From positions 145,649,207 to 145,713,206 of the forward strand of contig NC_053037.3 of the NCBI RefSeq assembly GCF_002575655.3: DNA of 64,000 nt, written 5' to 3'. How positions within the stretch are numbered: position 1 is the stretch's first letter; each line of letters opens with the position of its first letter. Source of the DNA: Aegilops tauschii subsp. strangulata (taxonomy: Eukaryota; Streptophyta; Magnoliopsida; Poales; Poaceae). Position numbers and translations under genes: made by a program. Of the stretch, positions 11,064 to 23,614 are shown in pieces. The notes under the pieces were generated by a model. The model was not told where the DNA came from and searched no databases. It saw nothing but the letters and a program-made list of their open reading frames with translations.

Positions 11064-11335
11064 AGACACACACCTTGTTAAGTTGAACCATTTCTGTTCT
11101 CTTCCCTAATTGAAAACAGTTCATTCGAGTGAATCGTATGCCGTATATCACACACACCTTGATCTGGCTAACCGTTTCTGTTGCTTTCCCTAATAGCAAA
11201 CAGTTCATCGGAGCGAACTGTATGCCGTATATCGCACACACATTGACATGGTTGCCCGTTTCTGTTGTTCTATCTAATCGCAAACAGTTGTTCTGGATCA
11301 ACCATATGCCCAGCATCGCACACGCAACTAAAATC
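11064..11335. repeat. CACTA-like ~84-bp tandem repeat, right block
   Basis: Three consecutive units of about 84 bp, each with CACACAC, CCGTTTCTGTT-like, AACAGTT and TATGCC blocks. They match the units at 2817-2953 and 10514-10560. Confidence 0.75.
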
Positions 11336-11484
11336 TGAACCATGTTTGATGTATCCTTCATCGCAAACTTTTTGCATCTTTTTTGACGGTTTTTTACATC
11401 ATCGTTTGCGATTAATGCATCGCACATAGTTTCGTCAAAGGATCTCTGATCGTAGTGTCGCGCTAGCAGCATCCTGCAGTAGTG
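11336..11484. mobile_element. Right terminus of a CACTA transposon
   Basis: The stretch ends ATCCTGCAGTAGTG, which read inward on the minus strand is CACTACTGCAGGAT, a CACTA-type terminus. The preceding ~150 bp contain short GCGAT/ATCGCA motifs like subterminal repeats. The matching left end was not found, so the full extent is unknown; the 84-bp repeats probably belong to it. Confidence 0.6.
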
Positions 11485-12045
11485 TTTGTTCACCCGGCCC
11501 AGCAAATGGAATGTAAATTTTTTAAAAATGGGTTGAATATGTGCGACATTTTTGGAGGCTGAAATGTGGGCCAATAGGTGTTGTCAACTTAGTCAACAAA
11601 TGATTCTGACATCAATAGCCGTTGGATATAAATCCAACGACCGACATTCATCTTCAATCTCTCGTCTTCTTCCTCCAGCGCCGCCGGACCACCTGCTCCC
11701 GTCTCCGGCTACTAGCAGCTCTGCTTAGCACGCTTCGCTGAGAAGCGCCACCCCACCGTTGGACAAGCACACATCATGTTATTATGTGCCGACTGCAGAA
11801 CCATGCCGCACCGGAACCAGTTAACCCTCGTACACCTCTCCGCCCACGACTCCACTGTCGCGTCTTCCCATCACCGGCTCATTGCTGTCTGAGTCCTCGC
11901 CGTCGTCCACCGCCTTGGTGCGCTCGATGCGGCGTGGTCAACATGGTCAACAAACAAGAGTCATCGGAAGAGGACTGTATGTGGAGAGGCTGACAGTGGG
12001 GGCGCACCAGGTCCATGGACGCACGCATGCATGGAAAAAATTATT
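11485..12045. other. Unassigned GC-moderate sequence, no gene
   Basis: Short open frames only. The AGCCGTTGGAT-like and leader-like stretches near 11600-11700 suggest a decayed promoter or captured gene fragment, but nothing is recognisable. Confidence 0.35.
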
Positions 12046-12280
12046 CCACCCCCTGAAAGTTGGGACCCACCACGTATATCTTCCCAAGGAAGGAAGTGCC
12101 TCCTTATTCCTGCCCCTGACAGCTAGGACCCACCAACAACATCTTTACACGCAAGGAAGTGCCTCCTTATTACGGGCCAAAAAAATATAATACCGTCCCT
12201 GACCGCTGGGACCCGCCAGCTATATATTCGCACGCAAGGATGTGCCTTCTTGTCCTCCCTGACAGCTGGGACCCACCCGG
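12046..12280. repeat. ~75-bp tandem repeat, four degenerate units
   Basis: Four units each contain a GACAGCTGGGACCCACC-like block followed by a GCAAGGAAGTGCCTCCTT-like block. Unit boundaries are approximate. Confidence 0.65.
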
Positions 12281-12439
12281 TCGAAGCATACATAGCATTG
12301 TCTGTGTACATACTGGTCGATTGGTCTGTCTGCCACCATGAACCGTGGCCGAGTAAGGTGTCGTAGCAGTTCAGGCAGTCTGTCTAAATCCTGTACACAT
12401 ACTACAGCTACGCTGCAAAAAAGACGGCCACATACGTAC

Positions 12440-13290
12440 ATACAGGCGTGGTCTCAAACGCGTACAGCGACGGCGTCCTGTTCATTGGCAGCCAACCGTC
12501 TGGGTCGAAACGGAGGAAACAGCGTCCTGTTCATCGGGAGGCAACCGACTGGGTCGAAATACATCATGTTCATCGAGAGCCAACCGGCTTGGACGGAACA
12601 GCCGAAACGAGGTCTGGCGTACCGCGGAATGGAGGAAACGGCCTCCTATTTGACCGCGTATGGTCGAAACGGGGTCCTGATCATCGGGAAGGGTCTGGCT
12701 TACCGCAGAATGGAGGAAACGGCCTCTGTTCTAGTGGATGCAGTCGAAATGAGGTGCTGTTGATCGGGTGGGGTGTGGCGTACCGCAAAACGGGGGAAAC
12801 AGACTTGTGTTGGAGCGCCTACGATCGAAACAGGGTCCTGTTCATCGGGAGGGGTGTGGCGTACCGCAAAACGGGACTCCACAGGCTACTGTTCATCCAC
12901 TGTCTATTGCCTTGCTCCAGCCTCCACGGCCTACTGTTCATCCACCGTCGACTTCCTCCAGCCTCCACCTGCTATTGTTCATCCACCGTCGACTTCCTCC
13001 TGCCTCCACCAGCTACTGTTCATCCACGGCCTACTGTTCATCCAGCCTCCACCAGCTACTTTTCAACCAGCCCTCCACGGGGTCCTGTTCATCCACCCTC
13101 CACCGGCTACTGTTCTACCAGCCCTCCATGGGGTCCTGTTCATCCACCCCCACCTCCTCGATCGGGGTCCTGTTCATCTAGCGGCAACGGCCTACTACTA
13201 CCACGAGGTCCTGTTCATCCAACCCCCACCGGGAATTGTTCATCCAACCCCCAACAACGGGCACTGTTCATCAAGAGGCAGCAGGTTCGA
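12440..13290. repeat. GC-rich degenerate tandem repeat array (CTGTTCATC motif)
   Basis: Dozens of degenerate units carry CCTGTTCATCGGGAGG in the left half and CTACTGTTCATCCACC with CAGCCTCCACC in the right half. The array is open in several frames because it is stop-poor, giving Pro/Ser/His-rich translations that I do not treat as genes. It is probably interior sequence of a CACTA-type element that ends at 15312. Confidence 0.7.
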
Positions 13291-13676
13291 TCAGCTTCAA
13301 TTAGCAGCAGTTGCGAAGGAATCGCTTAGGTTCTTAAAAGCCAAGGGATCGATCTCTCGGGTTCAGTAACATAGCTAGTGCAACCGCTCGAGTTCAGTAA
13401 GCGAACGCCTCGCTCGGGTTCAGTTAGAGCCCAATGCCTCGCACACACACGCGTACGTGTATGAGAGAAATGCACAAACCTCTGTGCATCGCTTGGCCCG
13501 GACCACCCACTGTAACCGGGAACTCCCCGATATTTTCCTCGCCCTCGCTTCTACCATGATTTTTTCCGTCATGGACGGCCCAAAGAATGTCATGCAGGTG
13601 CGTCCCCGGCCCGCTCAGGACGAAAAGCCCATTTTCTATCATGATTTTTTGTCATAGAAGTAGGAGCCCAGCACAT
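13291..13676. other. Subterminal part of a CACTA element
   Basis: No gene. Near 13640 it contains TTGTCATAGAAGT, repeated near 15236 in the terminal segment, as expected for CACTA subterminal repeats. It is broken at 13676 by the solo LTR. Confidence 0.5.
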
Positions 13677-15196
13677 TGATGACCCACAAGTATAGGGGAT
13701 CAATTGTAGCTCTTTTCGATAAGTAAGAGTGTCGAACCCAACCATGAGCAGAAGGAAATGACAAGTAGTTTTCAGTAAGGTAATGTCTGCAAGTGCTGAA
13801 ATTGTAAGTAGCGGAGTAGTTTGATAGCAAGATAATTTGTAACGAGCAAGTAATGATAATAGTAACAAAAGTGCAGCATGGGTAGCCCAATACTTTTGAG
13901 GCAAAGGACAGGCCAAAACGGTCTCTTATGATAAGCAAAGCGTTTTTTAGGGTACACGGGAATTTCATCTAGTCACTTTCATCATGTTGGTTTGTTTTGT
14001 GTTCGCTACTTTGATAATTTGATATGTGGGTTGACCGGTGCTTAGGTGTTGTTCTTACTTGAACAAACCTCCTACTTATGATTAACCCTCCTGCAAGCAT
14101 CCGCAACTACGAGAAAAGTATTAAGAATAAATTCTAACCATAGCATTGAACTTTTGGATCCAATCGGTCCCTTAAGAAATAGCGCATAAACTGGGGTTTA
14201 AGCTTCTGTCACTCTCGCAACCCACCATCTATTTGCTACTCCACAATGCATTCCCTTAGGCCCGAATATGGTTAAGTGTCATGTAGTCGACGTTCACATG
14301 ACACCACTAAGGGAATCACAACATACATACTATCAAAATATCGAACACATATCAAGTTCACATGATTACTTGCAACATGATTTCTCCCGTGACCTCAAGA
14401 ACAAAAGTAACTACTTACAAATGATAAACATGCTCATGATCAGAGGGGTATTAAATAGCATAATGGATCTGAATATATAATCTTCCACCAAATAAACCAT
14501 ATAGTGATCAACTACAAGATGTAATCAACACTACTAGTCACCCACAAGCACCAATCTATAGTTCCCGTAACAAGATTGAACACAAGAGATGAACTAGGGT
14601 TTGAGAGGAGATGGTGATGTTGAAGACGTTGATGGAGATTTCCCTCCCCAAGATGGGAGAGTTGTTGGTGATGATGATGACGATGATTTTCCCCTTCGGG
14701 AGGGAAGTTCCCCCGGCGGAATTGCTCCGCCGGAGGGCAAAAGTGCTCTTGCCCAAGTTCCGCCTCGAGACGGCGGTGCCTCCTCCTGAAAGTCTCCTCC
14801 TTATTTTTTCTAGGTCAAAATGACTTATATACCAGAAGATGGGCACCGGAGGTGGGCCGAGGAGGCGACAACCCACCAGGGCGCGCCTGGGAGGCCTAGC
14901 GCGCCCAGGTGGGTTGTGCCCACCTGGTGGCCCCCCACTGGCGTTTATTGGCTCCATTATTCCTCAAATAATCCATAAAAATTCTCCTAAAGTTTTAGCT
15001 CATTTAGAGTTGTGCAGAATAGGTGGCCTGACGTAGCTTTTCCAGGTCCAGATTTCCAGCTGCCGGAATTCTCCCTATTGGTGTGTTCCTTGTAAATTAT
15101 GAGAGATAAGGCATTAGAATTACTCCAAAAAGCATTTTTATGGATAAAAACATTATAAATAACAATAAGGAAACATGATGCAAAATCGACGTATCA
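13677..15196 (-). mobile_element. Solo LTR, TSD CACAT
   Basis: On the minus strand it begins TGATACGTCGATTTTGCAT and ends CTTGTGGGTCATCA. It is 1520 bp long and flanked by a perfect 5-bp duplication CACAT (13672-13676 and 15197-15201). No internal region is present, so it arose by LTR-LTR recombination. It belongs to a different family from the LTRs at 2954 and 19182. Confidence 0.93.
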
Positions 15197-15312
15197 CACA
15201 TCTAAGATGATACGTGGTTTTGTAACAATTATCGTCATAGAAGTGTCATAAGCATGACAGGAAAAAAAATCGCTCGGCCCAAAATGTCACGGATGTGTCT
15301 CTTTTTGTAGTG
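15197..15312. mobile_element. Right terminus of a second CACTA transposon
   Basis: Ends GTGTCTCTTTTTGTAGTG, i.e. CACTACAAAAAGAGACAC read inward. Subterminal copies of GTCATAGAAGTGTCAT-type motifs are present here and left of the solo LTR. The left end was not found in the window. Confidence 0.75.
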
Positions 15313-15654
15313 TCTTCCTTTGCATCAGTCATTATCGATGATGGAAAAATCTGGACCGGAAACAAGGTCTTTAGAGCAGACAATGCTACCCGCTGAAGCA
15401 GATATCTTGCTAGTTACAGATAGCTCCTCAGAGGAGGATTCAGAGAGAGATGACCAGTCCTATTTTTCCCTGAGGTGTATGCTCAAACTTGGCAGGGTTA
15501 TATTACTCATATTATGCATATGTTGTCTTGCATTGCTTATTTTTTACATCATATACACAATATTGAATGCCATCTGCTTATTTTATACATCATATATGCG
15601 ATTGCCATATGCTTACTTGCTTAGCATATAAATCATATATTTGAATTATATCGT

Positions 15655-16050
15655 GCCATCATGTTTACATAGACATCATGTATCTGAACCATGGCATGCC
15701 AACCCATTTAATAAAGACATCATATAGTTGTATCATCTCATCATGTTTACATAGTCCTCATATTTTGAATTATGTCATTCTATCCATGAATGATATCATG
15801 CCATCATGTTTCCATAGACGAAATGTATGTGAATTATGGCATGCCAACCTATTTAATAAACACATCGTATAGTTATATCATGTCATCATGTTTACATAGT
15901 CATCATATTTTGAATTATGTCATTCTATCATGTTTAGTTAGCCATCATATATGTGAAATTATGTCATGCTATCATGTTTAGTTAGCCATCATATATGTGA
16001 AATTGTGTCATGCTATCATGTTTGGTTAGACAACATTAATGGGAATTATT
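15655..16050. repeat. Tandem repeats inside an intron of the transposon gene
   Basis: Two ~140-bp units (starting near 15655 and 15797) share ATCATGTTTACATAG and GGCATGCCAACC-TTTAATAAA. They are followed by about three 44-bp units (15930-16050) of ATGTTTAGTTAGCCATCATA type. AT-rich, no coding. Confidence 0.75.
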
Positions 16051-16414
16051 TCATGCCCTCTTTTATTCTCCACTATCCACTGCGTACTTTTCTTGTTTAT
16101 CAGTCATTTGAATTAGAGGGGTGATGGCAGTATTTAAGGGAGTAAAAACACGGTCTTCAGAAAAGATAGTGCTGCCCATCGATGCAGATAGAACCACGGT
16201 TGTACTTGCCCAAGAACCAGCCCCACCACACATAACCCAGACTCTCGCAGATTGTACCCCTACCCAATTGGACAGAGAACCAGCTACACCCCTTCTTACC
16301 CCAACCCCGGCAGATAGTAACCAGTTCCAGTTGACACATAATCGTCTCCACCACAGAGCACCCAAACACGAGAAATTAGTAAGACAACTGCAGTGCCAAA
16401 AGCACGAGGACCAC

Positions 16415-18536
16415 TAATGTCTAGTACGCAACTTTATTCTTGTAGACTCGTGTTGGGCCTCCAAGCACAGAGTTTTGTAGGACAGCAGCAATTTTCCCTC
16501 AAGTGGATGACCTAAGGTTTATCAATCCATGGGAGGTGTAGGATGAAGATGGTCTCTCTCAAACAACCCTGCAACCAAATAATAAAAAGTCTCTTGTGTC
16601 CCCAACACACCAAATACAATGGTAATTTGTATAGGTGCACTAGTTCGACGAAGAGATGGTGATACAAGTGTAGTAATGATAGTAGATATTGATTTCTATG
16701 ATAGTGACAATAAAAAACAGCAAGGTAGCAATCGATAAAATGGAGCACAAACGGTATAGCAATGCTTGAAAATGAGGCCTAGGGTCCGTACTTTCGCTAG
16801 TGCAATCTCTCAACAATGCTAGTATAATTGGATCATATAACCACCCCTCAATTTGCGATGAAGAATCACTCCAAAGTTCCTATCTAGCGAAGAACATAAG
16901 AAGAAATTATTTGTAGGGTACGAAACCACCTCGAAGCTATTCTTTCCGGTCGACCTATCCAAGAGTTCATACTAAAATAACACCAAATAATTTCAGATTC
17001 ATAATACTCAATCCAACACAAAGAACCTCAAAGAGTGCCCCAAGATTTCTACCGGAGAAACAAAGACAAGAACGTGCATCAACCCCATATGCGTAGATTA
17101 CCCCAATGTCACCTCGGGAATCCGCGAGTTGAGTGCCAAAACATATATCAAGTGAATCAATATGATACCCCATTGTCACCACGAGTATTCATATGCAAGA
17201 CATATATCAAGTGCTCTCAAATCCATAAAAGTATTCAATCCGATAAAACGAAATCTCAAAGGGAAAACTCAATTCACAACAAGATAGAGAGGGGAAAACA
17301 CCATATGATCCGACTATATTAACAAAGCCCGCGATACTTCAAGATCGTGACATCTCAAGAACACGAGAGAGAGAGAGAGAGATTAAACAGATAGCTACTG
17401 GTACAAACCCTCAGCCCCGAGGGCGGACTACTCTCTCCTCATTGTGGTGGTCGCCAGGATGATGCAGATGGCCACCAGTGATGATTCCCCCCTCTGGCAG
17501 GGTGCCAGAATGGGGTCTAGATTGGTTTTCGGTGGCTACAGAGGCCTGCGGCGGCGGAACTTCTGATCTAGGTTAACCCCGAGGGTTTTTGGAATATTTG
17601 ACTATTTATAGGGCGAAGAGGGGGTACGGGTGGCCACCGAGGTGGGCACAACCCACCTGGGCGTGCCCTGGTGGGTTGTGCCCTCCTCGTGGCACCCCCC
17701 AGGTGCTTCTCTGGCCCATTGGATGTCTTCTGGTCCATAAAAAATCCACCAAAAGTTTTGCGGTGTTTGGACTCCATTTGATATTGATTTCCTGCGGTGT
17801 AAAAAACAAGCAAAAAACAGCAACTGGCACTGGGCACTGGGTCAATAGGTTAGTCCCAAAAAATGATATAAAGTTGCTATAAAATGATTGTAAAACATCC
17901 AAGAATGACAATATAACAGCATGAATACTTCATAAATTATAGATACATTGGAGACGTATCATCATCCCCAAGCTTAATTCCTACTTGTCCTCGAGTAGGT
18001 AAATGATAAAAGAAATAATTTATGAAGTGTGATTGCTAGCAAAGTGCATATGTTCGATCAATGATAATTTCAATCACTTTTCCTAGCATCATACCAGCAA
18101 TTCTTTCTCATAAAACTTCTGATCTAGGTTAACCCCGAGGGTTTTTGGTATATTTGACTATTTATAGGGCGAATAGGGGGTATGGGTGGCCACCGAGGTG
18201 GGCACAACCCACCTGGGCGCGCCTGGGCCCCCAGGCGTGCCTTGGTGGGTTGTGCCCCCATCGGGGCACCCCCCGGGTGCTTCTCTGGCCCACTGGATGT
18301 CTTCTGGTCCATAAAAAATCCAGAAAAAGTTTTGCGGTGTTTGGACTCCGTTTGATATTGATTTCCTGTGATGTAAAAAACAAGCAAAAAAACAACAACT
18401 GGCACTGGGCACTGGCTCAATAGGTTAGTCCCAAAAAATGATATAAAGTTGCTATAAAATGATTGTAAAACATCTAAGAATGATAATATAATAGCATGCA
18501 TACTTCATAAATTATAGATACGTTGGAGACGTATCA
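16415..18536 (-). mobile_element. LTR retrotransposon deletion derivative, TSD ACCAC
   Basis: A nearly full minus-oriented LTR ends at 17961 (minus-strand start TGATACGTCTCCAATG). It is followed by about 150 bp of interior including the purine tract, and then, from about 18112, by a second copy of only the first ~425 bp of the LTR, ending at 18536. The two LTR pieces are very similar over the shared part. ACCAC flanks both sides (16410-16414 and 18537-18541). The left LTR edge carries three extra bases (TAA) before the expected TG. Almost the whole interior and most of one LTR were lost, probably by illegitimate recombination. Confidence 0.8.
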
Positions 18537-19181
18537 ACCACCACTTCGAACCCCAACTCAACACTTAAAGTAGAAGAAGAATTGTTCTCAGGTCAGGTTC
18601 CGTAGCTATGGTTCATACTCCTTTGCTCTTGCATCACTGTATTTTCTCATATCAACTAATTTCAAATTTGAAGGATGCAATTGAAACTTCAATGGCGCAA
18701 CAGGTATATGTTAAACCTGTTTCTTTTAACTGGTTTGCTGTTGTAACTTGCTCTATGTTGATTTCAGTTTCAATTGTATAAATAGTTATGTTCTCTTGTC
18801 ATGCACATGACAAGTGTTGTTAGTGTTGTGTAGTTCACCGCACTTATATATTGTCTATGTTGCTTTTCTAAAATAGATATGATTTGAACTATGTCTCTAT
18901 CTTGATTTGGCAACATAAACTAGAATGATATAGACCATACAGTGACCATAGTACATAGATATGTGTTTGTTTCATGATGTTATCCTGTCCACTTTACTAT
19001 TGAACTGGTTTACCAAAATGAGTTTCATATACAAGATGCTAAACATGTGATGTGTTTCCTTGTTTCTCTTTTAGAATGCCGACAAAATATTGGAGAAGAG
19101 TACCCCCATTATGCAATGGTAAAGGAAGTAATGCAAATAAGGTTCAAGATAGTGAGACATCCCTGTCGATCTCCAAGAAAG

Positions 19182-20769
19182 TGCTACCTCTTGAGCATGC
19201 GTTGGTTTTCTATTGAAGAGGAAAGGGTGATGCAACAAAGTAGCATAAGTATTTCCCTCAGTTTTTGAGAACCAAGGTATCAATCCAGTAGGAGACAACG
19301 CACAAGTCACCTAGTACCTGCACAAACAATCAAGAACCTTGCAACCAATGCGATAAAGGGGTTGTTAATCCCTTCACGGTCACTCGCAAAAGTGAGATCT
19401 AATAGAGATAGTAAAATGAATATTTTTGTTATTTTTGTTGTATAGATTGGAAAGTAAAGATTACAAAATAGTAAACAAGATGCGATGTAAATAAAAGAGA
19501 TGCAATATAATAAGAAAGAGACCCGGCGGCCATATGTTTCACTAGTGGCTTCTCTCAAGATAGCATGTATTACGGTGGGTGAACAAATTACTGCCGAGCA
19601 ATTGATAGAAAAGTGCATAATTATGAAGATATCTAAGGCAATGATCATGAATATAGGCATCACGTCCGTGTCAAGTAGACCGAAACGATTCTGCATATAC
19701 TACTATTACTCCACACATCGACCGCTATCCAGGATGCATCTAGAGTATTAAGTTCATAAGAACAGAGTAACGCATTAAGCAAGATGACATGATGTAGAGG
19801 GATAAACTCAAGCAATATGATATAAACCCCATCTTTTTATCTTCGATGGCAACAATACAATACGTGCCTTGCTGCCCCTACTGTCACTGGGAAAGGACAC
19901 CGCAAGATTGAACCCAAAGCTAAGCACTTCTCCCATTGCAAGAAAGATCAATCTAGTAGGCCAAACTAAACCAATAATTCGAAGAGACTTGCAAAGATAT
20001 CAAATCATGCATACAAGAATTCAGAGAAGAACCAAATAATATTCATAGATAATCTTGTTCATAAATCCACAATTCATCGGATCTCGGCAAACACACTGCA
20101 AAAGAGTATTACATCGAGTAGATCTCCAAGAACATCGAGGAGAACTTTGTATTGAGAATCAAAGAGAGAGAGAAGCCATCTAGCTAATAACTATGGACCC
20201 GAAGGTCTGTGGTAAACTACTCACGCTTCATCGGAGAAGCTATGGTGTTGATGTAGAAGCCCTCCGTGATCGATTCCCCCTCCGGCAGATCACCGAAAAA
20301 GGCCCCAAGATGGGATCTCATGGGTACAGAAGGTTGCGGCGGTGGAAAAGTGGTTTCGTGGCTCCCCTGATGTTTCTAGGGTATAAGAGTATATATAGGC
20401 GAAAGAAGTACGTCGGTGGAGCTACGAGGGGCCCACGAGGGTGGGGGCGCACCTACCCCCCTGGGCGCGCCATCCTGCCTCGTGGCCGCCTCGTGGCGTT
20501 CCAGACTTCTACTCCAAGTCTTCTGGATTTCTTTTGGTCCAAGAAAGATCCTCGCGAAGGTTTCATTCCGTTTGGACTCCGTTTGGTATTCCTTTTCTGC
20601 GAAACTCTAAAATAGGCAAAAAAAAACAGAAATTGGCACTGGGCCTCCGGTTAATAGGTTAGTCCCAAATATAATATAAAAGAGCATATTAAAGCCCATT
20701 AAACATCCAAAACAGATAATATAATAGCATGGAACAATAAAAAATTATAGATACGTTGGAGACGTATCA
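19182..20769 (-). repeat. 3' LTR
   Basis: Plus-strand edge TGCTACCTCTTGAGCATGCG; minus-strand start TGATACGTCTCCAACG at 20769, directly preceded on the minus strand by AAGCTTGGGGATGCT, the purine tract. Confidence 0.94.
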
Positions 20770-23544
20770 AGCATCCCCAAGCTTAATTCCTGCTCGTCCT
20801 CGAGTAGGTAAATGACAAAAATAGAATTTTTGATGTGGAATGCTACCTAACATAATTATCAATGTAATTTTCTTTATTGTGGCATGAATGTCCAGATCCG
20901 AAAGATTCAAAACAAAAGTTTAATATTGACATAAAAACAATAATACTTCAAGCATACTAACAAAGCAATCATGTCTTCTCAAAATAACATGGCTAAAGAA
21001 AGCTATCCCTACAAAATCATATAGTCTGGCTATGCTCTATCTTCATCACACAAAATATTTAAATCATGCACAACCCTGATGACAAGCCAAGCAATTGTTT
21101 CATACTTTTGATGTTCTCAAACTTTTTCAATCTTCACGCAATACATGAGCGTGAGCCATGGACATAACACTATAGGTGGAATAGAATGGTGTTTGTGGAG
21201 AAGACAAAAAGGAGGAAGATAGTCTCACATCAACTAGGCGTATCAACGGGCTATGGAGATGCCCATCAATAGATATCAATGTGAGTGAGTAGGGATTGCC
21301 ATGCAACAGATGCACTAGAGCTATAAGTGTATTAAAGCTCAAAAAGAAACTAAGTGTGTGTGCATCCAACTCGCTTGCTCACGAAGACCTAGGGCAATTT
21401 GAGGAAGCCCATCATTGGAATATACAAGCCAAGTTCTATAATGAAGAATTCCCACTGGTATATGAAAGTGACAACATAGGAGACTCTCTATCATGAAGAT
21501 CATGGTGCTACTTTGAAGCACAAGTGTGGTAAAATGATAGTAGCATTGCCCCTTCTCTCTTTTTCTCTCATTTTTTTATTTGGGCCTTCTCTCCTTTTTA
21601 TGGCCTCTTTTTTTCCTTTTTTTTCGTCCGGAGTCTCATCCCGACTTGTGGGGGAATCATAGTCTCCATCATCCTTTCCTCATTGGGACAATGCTCTAAT
21701 AATGATGATCATCACACTTTTATTTACTTACAACTCAAGAATTACAACTCGATACATAGAACAAAATATGACTCTATGTGAATGCCTCCGGCGGTGTACC
21801 AGGATGTGAAATGAATCAAGAGCGACATGTATGAAATAATTATGGAAGGTGGCTTTGCCACAAATATGATGTCAAATACATGATCATGCAAAGCGATATG
21901 ACAATGATGGAGCTTGTCATAATAAACGGAACGGTGGAAAGTTGCATGGCAATATATCTCGGAATGGCTATGGAAATGCCATAATAGGTAGGTATGGTGG
22001 CTGTTTTGAGGAAGGCCAATGGTGGGTTTATGGTACCAGCGAAAGTTGCGCGGTACTAGAGAGGCTAGCAATGGTGGAAGGGTGACAGTGCGTATAATCC
22101 ATGGACTCAACATTAGTCATAAAGAACTCACATACTTATTGCAAAAATCTATTAGTTATCGAAACATAGTACAAAGCGCATGCTCCTAGGGGGATAGATT
22201 GGTAGGAAAAGACCATCGCTCGTCCCCGACCGCCACTCATAAGGAAGACAATCAAAAAGTAAATCATGCTCTGACTTCATCACATAACGGTTCACCATAC
22301 GTGCATGCTACGGGAATCACAAAATTTAACACAAGTATCTCTCAAATTCACAACTACTCTACTAGCATGACTCTAATATCACCATATTCATATCTCAAAA
22401 CAATCATAAAGAATCAAACTTCTCATAGTATTCAACGCACTTTATATGAAAGTTTTTATTATACCCATCTTGGATGCCCATCATATTAGGACTAATTTTA
22501 TAGCCAAAGCAAATTACCATGATATTCTAAAAGACTTCAAAATAATATAAGTGAAGCATGAGAGATCAATAATTTCTATAAAATAAAACCACCACCGTAC
22601 TCTAAAAAGATATAAGTGAATCACTAGAGCAAAATTATCTAGCTCAAAAGATATAAGTGAAGCACATAGAGTATTCTAATAAATTCCGATTCATGCGTGT
22701 CTCTCCCAAAAGGTGTGTACAGAAAGGATGATTGTGGTAAAATAAAAAGCAAAGACTCAAATCATACAAGACGCTCCAAGCAAAACACATATCATGTGGT
22801 GAATAAAAATATAGCCTCAAGTAAAGTCACCGATAGACGAAGACGAAAGAGGGGATGCCTTCCGGGGCATCCCCAAGCTTAGGCTTTTGGTTGTCCTTAA
22901 ATTTTACCTTGGGGTGCCTTGGGCATCCCCAAGCATAGGCTCTTGCCGTTCCTTATTCCAAAATCCATCTAATCTTTACCCAAAAACTTGAAAACTTCAC
23001 AACACAAAACTCAACAGAAAACTCATGAGCTCCGTTAGTATAAGAAAACAAACCACCACTTTAAGGTACTGTAATGAACTCATTATTTATTTAGATTGGT
23101 GTTAAACCTACTGTATTCCAACTTCTCTATGGTTCATACCCCCCCCCCCCCCCCCCGATACTACTCATAGATTCATCAAAATAAGCAAACAACACACGAA
23201 AAACAGAATCTGTCAAAAACAGAACAGTCTGTAACAATCTGTAATGCTCGAATACTTCTGGAACTCCACAAATTATACAAAATTAGGAAGACCAGGGTAA
23301 TTTGTATATTAATATTCTGCAAAAGGAATCAGGTAAAAAGCTCTTTTATGTTATTTATGAAAATTATTTTCGTGAGCACAAAGTTTCTGTCTTTTTCAGC
23401 AAGATCAAACAACTATCATCCAAGAAGATCCTAAAGGTTCTACTTGGCACGAACACTAATTAAAACACAAAAAACACAATCATAACAGTAGCATGATGAA
23501 TAATTTATTACTAAACAGTAGCAAAAATCAAAGAACAAAAATAA
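20770..23544 (-). other. Non-coding interior of LTR element, no gene
   Basis: AT-rich, with no sustained frame. Contains a pyrimidine/A-rich tract (21540-21640), a C18 homopolymer (23139-23156) and two adjacent hairpin-forming segments (22853-22876 and 22909-22932) built from GGGGATGCC and GGCATCCCC arms. The sequence is collinear with 5999-8980 (+) and 61912-64000. Confidence 0.75.
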
Positions 23545-23551
23545 AATTGGT

Positions 23552-23597
23552 TTGCCTCCCAACAAGCGCTATTGTTTAACACCCCTAGCTAGGCATC
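23552..23597 (-). other. Conserved motif just after the ORF stop codon
   Basis: Minus strand reads GCCTAGCTAGGGGTGTTAAA, then CAATAGCGCTTGTTGGGAGG, starting about 17 bases after the stop of the upstream ORF. Homologous to 5953-5999 in the other element. Confidence 0.75.
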
Positions 23598-23614
23598 TAT
23601 AATTTTAATGATGC

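Noticed and set aside
12040..13290. Possible CRISPR array among the tandem repeats
   Set aside because: Units are degenerate and contiguous with no unique spacers, and the genome is a plant nucleus.
12448..13329. Frame of about 293 codons in the tandem-repeat array
   Set aside because: Low-complexity translation of a degenerate repeat, open in three frames at once; no evidence of selection for one frame.
19500..19751. Short plus-strand frames inside LTRs
   Set aside because: Located in LTR sequence shared by three elements, with no conserved protein and opposite to element orientation.
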